Shown here piece by piece: positions 8,400 to 16,796 of a stretch of DNA of 64,000 bases. A model generated the notes under the pieces. It had not been told where the DNA came from. It made no database searches and saw only the letters and a list, made by a program, of their open reading frames with translations. Within the stretch, counting starts at the first letter, position 1, and every line of letters begins with the position of its first letter. This stretch comes from Fibrobacter sp. (lineage in GTDB: Bacteria > Fibrobacterota > Fibrobacteria > Fibrobacterales > Fibrobacteraceae), in contig JAKSIL010000001.1 of the NCBI GenBank assembly GCA_024398815.1, positions 87,238 through 151,237 on the forward strand, written 5' to 3'. Both the position numbers and the translations under genes were made by a program.

Positions 8400-9400
8400 A
8401 AGGTCTCCACCATGAACGGAACGGTATCCTTGCTAGGCATGGACCTGCGGATAATCCACATGTTCGAAATGCCTTGCATCAGGTCGTCTGCATTTTGCAG
8501 AGTGCCTTCGGTCGTTTCCATGAAGTCGCCGATGTTCGAGGTCATGAGCCCAAGCTTGTCGACCATGCCGTCGACTCGACCCATCGTAGTATCTAGGCTA
8601 CCTAGCAAGTTGTCGACATTGCCGAGCAAGTTGTCGACCTTGGACGGAAGCGGTTTGAATTCCGTGACCATCGCCGATATGTCGCTTGTCATGCCGTCAA
8701 CACGATTTAAAAGCGGAGGAACGCTTATGCTGAGTGTGTCGAGAAGGACGCTTGTCTTGATTAAAGCATTCTTTCCGGCATAGGTAATGTCGTCGAGGCG
8801 GTTCAACTGCCTGTTGAGGTTGTCGTAGAGAGCGCGTGAACCGAAGATGGCGCCAATAGTGGTCCCTGTATCCATGGCCATGCCTACAAGGGTGTCTGCA
8901 GCATCGATAAGTTCGTTGACTCGGCCTAGAAGTTCGTTTGCCGTTTCAAGCACTGTTTCGATATCCTGAGCCTTGCCTGCGACCAGGTAGTCGCCGTCTT
9001 GCAGGACTCTGCCTTTTTCGCGACGGATGTCGATGTTGATGACACGTGCCGAAATCACGTTCTGGTCACGGATGGCGAACACGGTGGCACTGTCGGTAAT
9101 CCAGTTCTGGAATTCCTTGCGGATAAGAAATTCCATATAGACTCCGTCGCCCTGAATCTTCATTTCGGAAATCTGGCCCACGTCAACGCCACTGATCTGG
9201 ACGCGCGTTCCCGGTCTAAGGCCCATAGCCTTTTCGAAGTGGCTGTGAAGTTTGTATTCTTCGACGCCAATCATTCCGCTTGTAAAAAGTTTTGCGTAGA
9301 GAACAAGCCCGAACACCATGATGGCAACCGAGAAGAAAATACCGACCATCAGGCCGGAAATTTCCATCCAGTTGATTTGTTTAATAGGCTTAAATCTCAT
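8393..9400 (-). CDS. mlaD: MCE/MlaD-family lipid transport protein
   Basis: This 335-residue protein has one N-terminal transmembrane segment (about 12-35) and then an MCE domain (about 38-120) with the typical GLRPGTRVQISGVDVGQI motif. A long helical C-terminal part has repeated DNLLGNVDNLLG-like heptads that could form a needle-like hexamer. MCE proteins carry phospholipid between the membranes with an MlaE permease and MlaF ATPase; candidates for these lie at 25902-27592, not here. The start is ATG 9400, not the longer upstream reading, because TATATT ends 7 nt upstream and the protein begins MRFKPIKQINWMEISG, as MCE proteins do. Confidence 0.85.
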   Translation of the reverse strand: MRFKPIKQINWMEISGLMVGIFFSVAIMVFGLVLYAKLFTSGMIGVEEYKLHSHFEKAMGLRPGTRVQISGVDVGQISEMKIQGDGVYMEFLIRKEFQNWITDSATVFAIRDQNVISARVINIDIRREKGRVLQDGDYLVAGKAQDIETVLETANELLGRVNELIDAADTLVGMAMDTGTTIGAIFGSRALYDNLNRQLNRLDDITYAGKNALIKTSVLLDTLSISVPPLLNRVDGMTSDISAMVTEFKPLPSKVDNLLGNVDNLLGSLDTTMGRVDGMVDKLGLMTSNIGDFMETTEGTLQNADDLMQGISNMWIIRRSMPSKDTVPFMVETLW

Positions 9401-9407
9401 ATCAAGA

Positions 9408-9413
9408 AATATA
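9408..9413 (-). promoter_or_regulatory. Putative -10 element of a leaderless mlaD transcript
   Basis: TATATT on the minus strand ends 7 nt before ATG 9400 and no Shine-Dalgarno sequence is visible. Confidence 0.5.
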
Positions 9414-9508
9414 AAATAATTTACAACATAAAAATATAACAAGATTTGCGATTTGTAAAAATTTGTGAAACAGCGATTTCTATTTTGATGAAAAATAGTG
9501 GAGTTTTT

Positions 9509-10762
9509 ATGGAATTCTTCAATTTCCTTGATTTTTCGGTGACTCCGTTTCATACGGTGGAGTTTTTGCGCAGTGAACTCGACAAGTCCGGCTTTGCTCC
9601 GGTGAATTTCGAAGATTCGCAGTCCCTGGTGCCCGGAAAGGCTTACTATGCCGTTCGTGGGGGTGCCCTGGTGGCTTTTTGGATGCCCCGCAATGTTGTT
9701 TCGACTTCAAAGTTCAGGCTGGCTCTGGCCCATACGGATTTCCCTGCATTGAAGGTGACTCCAAATCCCGACAAGTCTTGTGCCGGAGTCTCGACTCTAC
9801 ACACCGAGGTGTACGGAAGCCCGTTGTTTACCAGCTGGTTGGATCGGGACTTGGGCTATGCCGGACTTCTCGCCTTTGAAAAGTCCGGGAAGCTTGAAAC
9901 AAAACTTGTTCGTGGCGAAAAACTGTTCAGGATTCCTCAGCTCGCCGTTCATTTGAATCGCGGCGTGAACCAGGATGGGCTCAAGGTGAATCCGCAAACC
10001 GATCTCGATGCACTGTGGGTCGGGGGCGAAAAGTCGGCGAAGTTCGTAGATTCCTTGCAATCGCTTCTGGCTCCTGACGAAAAACTTCTGGACTTCGACG
10101 TTCAGTTGTTCGATGCCCAGGGCGCAAACAAGGGCGGCATGAACGACGAATGGATTTATTCCGGCCGTCTGGACAACTTAAGCAGCTGCCATGCCATTGC
10201 CGAGGCTCTTTTGAAAACGGAAGCCTCCGAGAACGACTTTGTCGTCGCAGCGTTCTTCAACAACGAGGAAGTCGGCTCTACGACGCGCGAAGGCGCCGCA
10301 GGAAACTTTTTGCAATCACTGCTACGGTGGATGTGGAACGGCGCAAAACTGCCGCAGGAACTTCTCGATGTTTCGCTTTCGGAATCGCTTGCCTTGTCGA
10401 TAGACATGGCTCACGCCATGCATCCTGATTTTCCGCAAAAGCATGAATCGAACCATGCTCCGATTTTAGGTGAAGGAATCGTGCTCAAGAGCAATGCGCA
10501 AAAGCGCTATGCGAGCGACGTGCTTGCCTCGGCCCGCCTCAAGATGCTTTGCGAAAGCGCCTCCGTGAAGTTGCAGACTTTCATCGGTCGAAACGATATC
10601 CCTTGCGGTTCCACCGTCGGCCCGACAATTTCTGCAAGGCTTGGAATTCCCACAGTGGATATTGGCGAACCGATGCTCAGCATGCACAGCATCCGTGAAA
10701 TGATGGCTGTTAGCGATCACGAAAGCATGATTAGGCTCGTGAACGGGTTCTTTTGTGCATAA
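9509..10762 (+). CDS. M18-family aspartyl-type aminopeptidase
   Basis: This 417-residue cytosolic dinuclear zinc peptidase removes N-terminal residues. Metal-site motifs are in order: LALAHTDFPALKV, GRLDNLSSCHA, FFNNEEVGS, DMAHAMHP and the C-terminal DIGEPMLSMHSIREM; the substrate loop NDIPCGSTVGP is intact. ATG 9509 (MEFFNFLDFSVTPFH) is chosen because TGGAG lies 5 nt upstream and M18 proteins begin at this point; the ORF is open for 21 more codons upstream. Its promoter region is shared with the divergent mlaD. Confidence 0.92.
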   Translation: MEFFNFLDFSVTPFHTVEFLRSELDKSGFAPVNFEDSQSLVPGKAYYAVRGGALVAFWMPRNVVSTSKFRLALAHTDFPALKVTPNPDKSCAGVSTLHTEVYGSPLFTSWLDRDLGYAGLLAFEKSGKLETKLVRGEKLFRIPQLAVHLNRGVNQDGLKVNPQTDLDALWVGGEKSAKFVDSLQSLLAPDEKLLDFDVQLFDAQGANKGGMNDEWIYSGRLDNLSSCHAIAEALLKTEASENDFVVAAFFNNEEVGSTTREGAAGNFLQSLLRWMWNGAKLPQELLDVSLSESLALSIDMAHAMHPDFPQKHESNHAPILGEGIVLKSNAQKRYASDVLASARLKMLCESASVKLQTFIGRNDIPCGSTVGPTISARLGIPTVDIGEPMLSMHSIREMMAVSDHESMIRLVNGFFCA

Positions 10763-10805
10763 CGTGTAGTATTTATTCTATATTGAAAGAAAATTGAGGA
10801 CGTCT

Positions 10806-12569
10806 ATGCAACTTGTAATTCGCCGTTTGCGCCAGTTTAGGGATGTTGTCTACAGTTCTTTTGTCGCAAGGAAATCTTTTGCCTTCTGGGGACTGCTTAC
10901 ACTGCTGCTAAACTTTGTGATGCTTCACGGCCTGGCCTTTGCCTCCGACATGGAGTTTTGGCGTCATTGGATAGAAGCTCTCAAGATGGGCGTAGGGAAT
11001 TTCAATGGCGACTATCCTCCCTTCTATATTCTCTGGCTTCGAGTTGTTGCTGCTTTTTACCAGGCTACCGGCCTCTCTATGGATTTGGATTACGAACTGA
11101 AACAGTTCTGCCTTTTCCCTGTGATTCTTGCGCATATTTCGCTTGTCCATTTTGTATGGCTTCGCCTGCAGAAAAGGGAATGGCTTCCTGAAATCAAGAC
11201 GATAGTGATGCTTCTTGTGGTGGCGAATCCTGCTTTTTATTTGGATGGTCCGGTATGGGGGCAGGTCGACGTTCTCCCGGTCGCCATTTGCGTGTGGGCG
11301 CTGTGGTATGCCTCTAGGCCTAAAACTTATGCGCTTGGCCTGGGACTATTCATGCTTGGACTTTTGACGAAGTTCCAGATGATTACTTTCTTGCCGGTGT
11401 TTGCTGCCCTTTCCTTGCGTTACTATAAAATCATGTGGAAGGGAATCCTCGCCATGGCAGCGGTCTTTGGCCTTGTATTCTTGCCGTTCATCTTGTCGGG
11501 CGTGTTTGCGAAGGAGTTTTCGCAGGCGTATCTGAGCTCCGTTGGTCAATACCCTTATGCAGCCATGAATGCGGGTAATTTGTGGATGGCCATTTCGGGG
11601 AACATGACTCCCGATACACGACCCATTTTTGAATGGGCTCCGGCATTTTTGAACCCGGCTTTGCTGGGTAAGATTTTCTTCGTGATTGTTTCTGCAACTA
11701 TTATGGTGTTTACGTTTATCAAGCGCCATTCGGTTTCGAATGTGATGATGCTTGCTTCGCTTAACGCCCTTGCCTTTTTCATGCTGCTCCCGTGCATGCA
11801 CGAACGTTACTGCCTTGCCGCTGCGGTCGTCTGCATTGCAGGCGTTGCTTGCCAGAAAAAGCCTATGATCGGCTGGGCGGTGGCTCTTTCGGCGGTCGCC
11901 TTCGTCAACATCTCGATGATGATGTCCATGCGAGGCGAAGCCCTTTGGTTCTGGATTTCGATGGCGGGAATCGCCACATTGGTTTTCTTCTTTTTCAAGG
12001 TGTTGTTCCCGAGTCTGCTCGACAAGTTCTTTATCCTTGTGGCCAAAGTCCCTGTTCCGGGATTTGTTCCCTATGTGTTGCTTGTCCTCATTTATGTCTG
12101 CGACATGGGTTCCTCCTTTGCGCAGATGGAACGGTCTGCGTACAAGCTGGGGGACGGAGAATACTTTGTCTATGAGCTGGACATTTTGGAACAAAAACAG
12201 GGCTACGGAAGCACCCATATAGGTAAATCGATTGATGGAAATCCGTTGCGCGTAAAAGGGGAGTTGTTCGTATCGGGCATCGGTACACACGCTCCGTCGC
12301 GCCATACGTACGCCCTTCCTGACAACGCCACCCGCTTTACCGTATCGTGCGGCGTGGACGACGAATCCGGCAACGGCGTTATCGACTTCATCATCCTTGT
12401 CGATGGTGAGGAAGTTTGGCGCAGCGGGCGCATGGAAGGTCGCCAGATTTCCAGTGCCGACATCGATATTCGCGGAGCCAAAAGGCTGACTCTCCTTACC
12501 GATGAAATGGGTTCCAAGAACTTTGACCACGCTGACTGGGTCAATCCCGTGGTCTATACCGCCAAATAG
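10806..12569 (+). CDS. Polytopic glycosyltransferase (GT-C/GT87-like) with C-terminal NPCBM-like domain
   Basis: The 587-residue protein has about ten to twelve membrane segments in its first ~450 residues, a periplasmic-loop Asp near residue 38 (ASDMEFW) and PVWGQVDVLPVAICVWALW, a pattern of GT-C mannosyl- or glucosyltransferases using lipid-linked sugars. From about 465 to the end the sequence is soluble and matches an NPCBM/NEW2-like galactose-binding fold (GYGSTHIGKSIDG, ELFVSGIGTHAPSRHTYALP, WVNPVVY). ATG 10806 follows GAGGA at 10796-10800; the TTG at 10794 is less likely. The acceptor is unknown; surface polysaccharide assembly is plausible. Confidence 0.75.
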   Translation: MQLVIRRLRQFRDVVYSSFVARKSFAFWGLLTLLLNFVMLHGLAFASDMEFWRHWIEALKMGVGNFNGDYPPFYILWLRVVAAFYQATGLSMDLDYELKQFCLFPVILAHISLVHFVWLRLQKREWLPEIKTIVMLLVVANPAFYLDGPVWGQVDVLPVAICVWALWYASRPKTYALGLGLFMLGLLTKFQMITFLPVFAALSLRYYKIMWKGILAMAAVFGLVFLPFILSGVFAKEFSQAYLSSVGQYPYAAMNAGNLWMAISGNMTPDTRPIFEWAPAFLNPALLGKIFFVIVSATIMVFTFIKRHSVSNVMMLASLNALAFFMLLPCMHERYCLAAAVVCIAGVACQKKPMIGWAVALSAVAFVNISMMMSMRGEALWFWISMAGIATLVFFFFKVLFPSLLDKFFILVAKVPVPGFVPYVLLVLIYVCDMGSSFAQMERSAYKLGDGEYFVYELDILEQKQGYGSTHIGKSIDGNPLRVKGELFVSGIGTHAPSRHTYALPDNATRFTVSCGVDDESGNGVIDFIILVDGEEVWRSGRMEGRQISSADIDIRGAKRLTLLTDEMGSKNFDHADWVNPVVYTAK

Positions 12570-12652
12570 CCTGTTTTTTAACAGAAATGTGACGGTTTTC
12601 CAAGGTGCGAGTTTTGTATATTCTGTTTGATAATTAGAAGGTTTTGCCTAAA

Positions 12653-13393
12653 ATGCGATTTTTGACTGTTGTTTTTTGTTTGTTTTTGGCGGCTCTTGCC
12701 TGTGCAAGGCCCATAAACGACGGCAACAAACTTTTTGCTGCCGGTGACTATGCGGGAGCCCTCGAAAAATATATGAAGGCTCGCGAATCTGAACCCGCGA
12801 ATCCTTTGCTCTTCTACAACATAGGAACATGCCAATACAAGCTTGGCAATTATGAAGAGGCCAAGAAGGAACTCGAAAGCGCCGTGCGCATGCCCGATCA
12901 GAAAATGGCTGCGAAGGCCGCCTATAACCTTGCGAACACGCACTTCCGCATGGGCGAAAAAGCCAGTGAAGGCAGCGAACGCATCGCCGCTTGGCGTGAA
13001 TCGGTCGGCTATCTCAAGAAGGCCATCGATCTCGACAACAAGTTCGAAAATGCCAAGAAGAACGTCGAAATCGTACAGCGCAGGCTCAAAGAAGAGCTGG
13101 ACAAGCAAAAGGAAAATAAGGACCAGAATCAAGACCAGAACAACGACCAGAAGCAGCCGCCGTTAAGTGAAAAGGCCAAGGAAGCCCTGGCTCGCGCTCT
13201 GCAGTTGAGCAAGGACGGCAAATATGCCGAAGCCAAGGAACTTCTGGAAAATACCATCGCCGAAGACGAGACCGCAGGCCAGCTGAGCGGTCACGTGCAA
13301 CGCATTGACGACGTCATCGAAATCAAGGCTGGCCGCAAGCCCAAGGCTAAAATTGACGCAAGCAACACTGACAACGACCTGGAGGTGATCTAA
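12653..13393 (+). CDS. TPR protein of the Bat (aerotolerance-like) type
   Basis: This 246-residue protein has a signal peptide (to about residue 20, cleavage after CAR/PIN) and three or four tetratricopeptide repeats (NDGNKLFAAGDYAGALEKY, FYNIGTCQYKLGNYEEAKKE, YNLANTHFRMGEKA). A Lys/Asn/Gln/Asp-rich linker (about 150-168) leads to a second helical block. This layout is typical of BatC/BatE-like proteins next to von Willebrand A proteins, which are not in the window. The stop overlaps the next start as TAATG, and GGAGGTGA at 13381-13388 serves the next gene. Confidence 0.75.
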   Translation: MRFLTVVFCLFLAALACARPINDGNKLFAAGDYAGALEKYMKARESEPANPLLFYNIGTCQYKLGNYEEAKKELESAVRMPDQKMAAKAAYNLANTHFRMGEKASEGSERIAAWRESVGYLKKAIDLDNKFENAKKNVEIVQRRLKEELDKQKENKDQNQDQNNDQKQPPLSEKAKEALARALQLSKDGKYAEAKELLENTIAEDETAGQLSGHVQRIDDVIEIKAGRKPKAKIDASNTDNDLEVI

Positions 13394-14331
13394 TGAGGTT
13401 ACAGGTATCAGGTTACAGGGGCCAGGTGTCAGGAGTCAGGGGTCAGGGGCTTGAAAGCCGTCGTCCTGGAGTCTCGATGGAAAACTGTCATCCTGGAGCC
13501 ACGCAGTGGCGACGGGAACCACGGACTCTTGCCCTCCGTCATCCTGGAGCCACGCAGTGGCGACGGGAACCACGGACTCTCGCCCTCCGTCATCCTGGAG
13601 CCACGCAGTGGCGACGGGAACCACGGACTCTCGCCCTCCGTCATCCTGGAGCCACGCAGTGGCGACGGGATCCACAAAGCGCAATGTTGTTCTGCATTGT
13701 CCTGTTGTTCTGTGCAGTGGCTGCATTTGCTGCTCCGAAGAGCGCCAGCGCCTATTACAGCGACGCCGCTTTCCAGTACATCGAAAATCGTTTGCCTTCC
13801 GCCGAAATCACTTGCAACGAAGGGCTGCAATACTATCCGAACGATCAAAAGTTGCAGATGCTCCTTGACCGCATTCAAGAGGCCAAGGACGAACAGAAAA
13901 ACGAAAACAAGAAGAACGACAAGAATCAGGATAACAACCAGGATCAAAACCAGGACCAGAATCAAGATCAAAATCAGGATCAGGACAAGGACCAGGGCCA
14001 AGATCAGAACAAGGATGATCAGGGTGGCGAATCCAGCAGTTCTGGCGACCAGAACGAGAATCAGGACCAGAATGGTCAGGGCGGTGAATCCAGCAACAGC
14101 GAAGGCCAGAGTTCCGGTAGCAATGGTGGTGCCAATGAGCAGCCCGAGCAGCCGCAGGATGAACAGGATTCCAGCGGTCAGAACGACGAGCCTCAGGAAC
14201 AGCCTGTGCAGATGGGCGAAATGACTCCGGAAGAAGCTAGCCAGTTGCTCAAGGACTTCGACGAACAGAACGGCGAACGCAAACCTTGGAAACCCATTCG
14301 CGGCCAAGCCCGCCCCGCAAAAGACTGGTAA
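13393..14331 (+). CDS. BatC-like exported protein whose N-terminus is displaced by an in-frame repeat insertion
   Basis: The ATG at 13393 has an ideal Shine-Dalgarno (GGAGGTGA, 13381-13388) and overlaps the upstream stop. However, the expected signal peptide (MLFCIVLLFCAVAAFAAP) starts only at codon 98 (ATG 13684). The intervening 97 codons are repeat DNA, including a 17-residue repeat (HPGATQWRREPRTLALR) encoded by a 51-bp unit. After the signal peptide comes a short helical repeat, then a long Asn/Gln/Asp/Lys-rich tract, then a conserved tail (EMTPEEASQLLKDFDEQN). Translation from 13393 would give an unusual N-terminal extension; initiation at 13684 would need a weak site. Function may be compromised. 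Confidence 0.6.
   Translation: MRLQVSGYRGQVSGVRGQGLESRRPGVSMENCHPGATQWRREPRTLALRHPGATQWRREPRTLALRHPGATQWRREPRTLALRHPGATQWRRDPQSAMLFCIVLLFCAVAAFAAPKSASAYYSDAAFQYIENRLPSAEITCNEGLQYYPNDQKLQMLLDRIQEAKDEQKNENKKNDKNQDNNQDQNQDQNQDQNQDQDKDQGQDQNKDDQGGESSSSGDQNENQDQNGQGGESSNSEGQSSGSNGGANEQPEQPQDEQDSSGQNDEPQEQPVQMGEMTPEEASQLLKDFDEQNGERKPWKPIRGQARPAKDW
13487..13675 (+). repeat. 51-bp tandem repeat containing a hairpin
   Basis: Three complete 51-bp units start at 13487, 13538 and 13589, and a partial fourth unit starts at 13640. Each contains GTCATCCTGGA, the small hairpin GCCAC-GCA-GTGGC, and CGACGGG(A/T)(A/T)CCA. The unit is 17 codons long, so the reading frame is kept. Related single elements lie at 40467-40549. 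Confidence 0.92.
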
Positions 14332-14349
14332 GCCGAGCGTCGCGGGCGC

Positions 14350-14373
14350 AAAACGCTTCAAAATGGGCGTTTT
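14350..14373 (+). terminator. Possible terminator after the Bat-like genes
   Basis: AAAACGC (14350-14356) pairs with GCGTTTT (14367-14373), giving a stem whose 3' arm ends in T residues, shortly after the stop at 14331. Confidence 0.45.
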
Positions 14374-14407
14374 ATAAATTCGAACGAATTTGTATATAAA
14401 TTTTTTC

Positions 14408-14436
14408 TTGATTTTACAGTCTGTTCGGGGTATCTT
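14408..14436 (+). promoter_or_regulatory. Sigma-70-type promoter of the small-protein unit
   Basis: TTGATT (14408-14413) and TATCTT (14431-14436) are separated by exactly 17 nt. Expected transcription start is about 14443, giving a leader of about 14 nt with AAGGAGG at 14446-14452. Confidence 0.65.
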
Positions 14437-14456
14437 TATATAAAAAAGGAGGCTCC

Positions 14457-14549
14457 ATGCGGGACAATATCAAATACGTCTGTGAATTAATTCAGATTAT
14501 TTTTCCCTTGGCTGTAGTTTACGGTCTCGCATTCCTTTTCGCCTCCTAG
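14457..14549 (+). CDS. 30-residue single-pass membrane peptide
   Basis: The reading frame ATG 14457 to TAG 14549 encodes 30 residues: a short polar N-terminus (MRDNIKYVCELIQ) and a hydrophobic segment (IIFPLAVVYGLAFLFA). It has its own promoter (14408-14436), a near-perfect Shine-Dalgarno (AAGGAGG, 14446-14452) and its own terminator (14597-14622), so it forms a complete transcription unit of about 180 nt. It matches no family I recognise. It could be a small membrane regulator, a type I toxin-like peptide or a dual-function RNA; the sequence alone does not decide. Confidence 0.6.
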   Translation: MRDNIKYVCELIQIIFPLAVVYGLAFLFAS

Positions 14550-14596
14550 TTTTTTAAACGTTTATTCATAAAACATAATCTCTCTCTGGTTTTATG

Positions 14597-14622
14597 GCGG
14601 GTCCTTTGGACCCGCTTTTTTT
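14597..14622 (+). terminator. Strong rho-independent terminator
   Basis: The stem GCGGGTCC/GGACCCGC (14597-14604 with 14608-14615) with loop TTT is followed by a run of T residues to 14622. It ends the 30-residue peptide unit. Confidence 0.9.
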
Positions 14623-14653
14623 GTGTGTTTTCCTGTATTCGCCTTGCAAAAGT

Positions 14654-14659
14654 TATATT
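14654..14659 (+). promoter_or_regulatory. Putative -10 element of a leaderless expansin transcript
   Basis: TATATT ends 6 nt before ATG 14666. Only a weak GGAAG follows, too close to the ATG for a normal leader. Confidence 0.5.
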
Positions 14660-14665
14660 GGAAGT

Positions 14666-15790
14666 ATGAAAAGTCTTTGCAAGTGGTTGTTGGCGGCTGC
14701 TGTTGCCGCTCTGTTTTTTGCGTGCGGCGACGATTCGTCGAACGGACCGGACGAATCCTCGGTGTCCAGTTCCAGTGAAGTCGGTTTTGAATCCGGTGAT
14801 ACTCTGAAATCTTCCGAAGCGCAGACTCCGAAGTCCTCTGCCGCAGCGATGCCAGAATCGTCCGAAGGGGTGTTGGCGAGTTCTTCTGCTGAATCTTCTA
14901 CGGAACCTCCCGAAAGTGGGGCGTCGACGGCTGGCGCTTCAAGCGAGTCCGCGTCAAGCGCCTCCCTTGAAGTCGATGCGGTCCCGGAAAGTTCCGCAAT
15001 GGCGCCGCAAAGCGAATCTTCGACTCCCTCGAGCGACTCGACGCAGAAGGCCGATGACGGGGTATGTTCGGATTGCGACAGCTTTACTGCCGCAGACCCT
15101 ACACTTACCGAAAATGGCGGCTATGGCTCCGTGACAACATATGGAAGCGTGACGGAAAAAGAAACGAGTCTCGGGGGCGCCTGCAATTATGGACAGACGA
15201 ACATCCAGTACTATGCGGCAATCCACGTAAATGTTTCCCCGGGTGACAATCTGGGGCCGTGGCAAGGCGGCAGCGCCTGCGGCGGCTGCGTGCATGTAAA
15301 GGCCCGCACACCCGATGGTTGGAAAGAAGTCACCGTGCGCATTACCGACCGCTGCCCCGACGCGAACTGTGGAGTCGATCTGGGCGGAGCCCCGGCCAGC
15401 GACATCATGGGGGACCGCGTAGGGCGTTATTCCGGTGAATGGGAGTTCGTGAGCTGCGAAGGCGTTGAGGGCGTGTGGGGGGATTCCACCAGCATCTGGG
15501 TCAAGGAAGGCGCCTCCAAGTTCTGGAGTATAGTGCAGGTTCGAAATCCGAAGGATGCCGTGAAATCGTTGACTTTGAAGGGCGTGCAAAGTAACGATAT
15601 GCATGTGCTCGAAATGGTGGTCGGTACGGAGAATTTCTGGACCGTGCCTCCCGAGGTCCTTGGCTCGGACAACGAATACACCATGACGGTCCAGTACCGC
15701 AGCGGCGAACCCGACACATGGCTGCTGAAGGGCTCCGACCTTGCCGTTGAAGAAGCGAACCTGTATTTATACGAACATCGCGCCGACTGA
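14666..15790 (+). CDS. Lipid-anchored bacterial expansin
   Basis: This 374-residue protein has a lipoprotein signal (MKSLCKWLLAAAVAALFFAC), then about 110 residues of Ser/Glu/Ala-rich linker. A double-psi beta-barrel follows (about 150-260) with GGACNYGQ, YAAIHVNVSPGD, CGGCVHV and TDRCPDANCGVDLG; the Asp of this last motif corresponds to the conserved expansin Asp. A second beta-sandwich domain (about 270-374) resembles the CBM63-like domain of YoaJ-type expansins. Expansins loosen cellulose-matrix contacts without hydrolysis, which fits a cellulose degrader. ATG 14666 is chosen over the longer upstream reading because it gives the signal peptide directly and the upstream reading crosses the terminator. 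Confidence 0.8.
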   Translation: MKSLCKWLLAAAVAALFFACGDDSSNGPDESSVSSSSEVGFESGDTLKSSEAQTPKSSAAAMPESSEGVLASSSAESSTEPPESGASTAGASSESASSASLEVDAVPESSAMAPQSESSTPSSDSTQKADDGVCSDCDSFTAADPTLTENGGYGSVTTYGSVTEKETSLGGACNYGQTNIQYYAAIHVNVSPGDNLGPWQGGSACGGCVHVKARTPDGWKEVTVRITDRCPDANCGVDLGGAPASDIMGDRVGRYSGEWEFVSCEGVEGVWGDSTSIWVKEGASKFWSIVQVRNPKDAVKSLTLKGVQSNDMHVLEMVVGTENFWTVPPEVLGSDNEYTMTVQYRSGEPDTWLLKGSDLAVEEANLYLYEHRAD

Positions 15791-15870
15791 TTTTTTTTCA
15801 GCCCTTCTGTTGAACTGCTGATAAAGTAATGGCAAGAACCCCTTGACAGCGGGGCGAAGTCGCTTGCGTT

Positions 15871-16095
15871 TTATATTCCGTCGATTTCGACGACTTTCTT
15901 GTTGTTGGTGCTTCCGAGAACTACGCGCACGTCCCTTTTGTGGACTTTGTAGTAACTCGAGAGAAGCTCGCAGATGGCTTCGTTGGCAGCGCCTTCCACA
16001 GGCGGGGCCTTCACTTCGACTTTCAGGCTTCCGTCGGGTTGCGGAGTGACGCTTTCGCGCTTGCTCCTGGCATGTACCTTTATGTTGACGCGCAT
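15871..16095 (-). CDS. yggU: YggU/DUF167 family protein
   Basis: This 74-residue protein has the family pattern VNIKVHARSKRESV near the start, the conserved core VKAPPVEGAANEAI (about 29-42) and the C-terminal GSTNNKKVVEI. The molecular role of the family is unknown. Its ATG follows the divIVA stop directly (TAGATG). This family often travels with division genes of the divIVA neighbourhood, as here. Confidence 0.85.
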   Translation of the reverse strand: MRVNIKVHARSKRESVTPQPDGSLKVEVKAPPVEGAANEAICELLSSYYKVHKRDVRVVLGSTNNKKVVEIDGI

Positions 16096-16626
16096 CTAGG
16101 CGATTACGTTCCCGACAGGATTGATGCCTGGGGTGGCGGTGCGTTTTTGAGGCTGTGTGGCTTCAATTTCGTGCTGGTCGTTTTCCATGGCCTGCAAAAG
16201 TTCTTCCTGACCGCGAATCAGGGCACGGCAGCGGATGAAATAATTGCTGCGCAGTTGCTTGAGCTGTTCAATCTCGGCACGGAGTTCTTCGGCTTCGCGC
16301 TTTGTGCTTTCCACCTCGCGTACGGCGCGGGCCTTGGCTTCGGCAATAATCAGTTCCGCTTCCTTTTCGGCGTTCGCCTTCACGTCGTCCACCGTGCGCT
16401 GCATGGTGACTACTGCGTCTTGAATGGTCTTTTCGATTTGACGGTAGTAGTTTACACGTTCTTCGGCAATCTTGAGGCGCTCGTTCAAGTCCGTGCGGTT
16501 GCGCGACATTTCTTCAAAGGCGTTGGCGGCCGTTTCGAGGAACGCCTTTACTTCTTCAGCGTCGATGCCGCCGAAGTTCTTTTTGTGGAATGCCTGGTTG
16601 CGAATGTCGAGAGGTGTAAGTTCCAT
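16096..16626 (-). CDS. divIVA: DivIVA-domain protein
   Basis: The 176-residue protein starts with the DivIVA signature (MELTPLDIRNQAFHKKNFGG, then DAEEVKAFLETAA), which in DivIVA proteins binds curved membrane. It continues as a long coiled coil (about 45-140) rich in Glu, Arg and Lys, ending in a short polar tail. DivIVA proteins organise poles and septa; in a diderm such as Fibrobacter the exact role is unknown. It is followed immediately by yggU in an apparent two-gene operon. Confidence 0.85.
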   Translation of the reverse strand: MELTPLDIRNQAFHKKNFGGIDAEEVKAFLETAANAFEEMSRNRTDLNERLKIAEERVNYYRQIEKTIQDAVVTMQRTVDDVKANAEKEAELIIAEAKARAVREVESTKREAEELRAEIEQLKQLRSNYFIRCRALIRGQEELLQAMENDQHEIEATQPQKRTATPGINPVGNVIA

Positions 16627-16796
16627 GAGACTACCTGCTATAAATTGTTCAAAAAAAATATAACTAAATGAATTTTCTTTAGTGTAATACTCTTTTTTGG
16701 AATGGTCAAAAAAGCGGTATGCGTGTATCCTTTGTGTCTTAATGCTCTATATTAATGTAGATGGCGTTTTTGTTATTCTGAAAAGGAGCTAGCGTC

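Noticed and set aside
13487..13675. Possible CRISPR array
   Set aside because: Units are contiguous 51-bp tandem copies with no variable spacers and no cas genes nearby.
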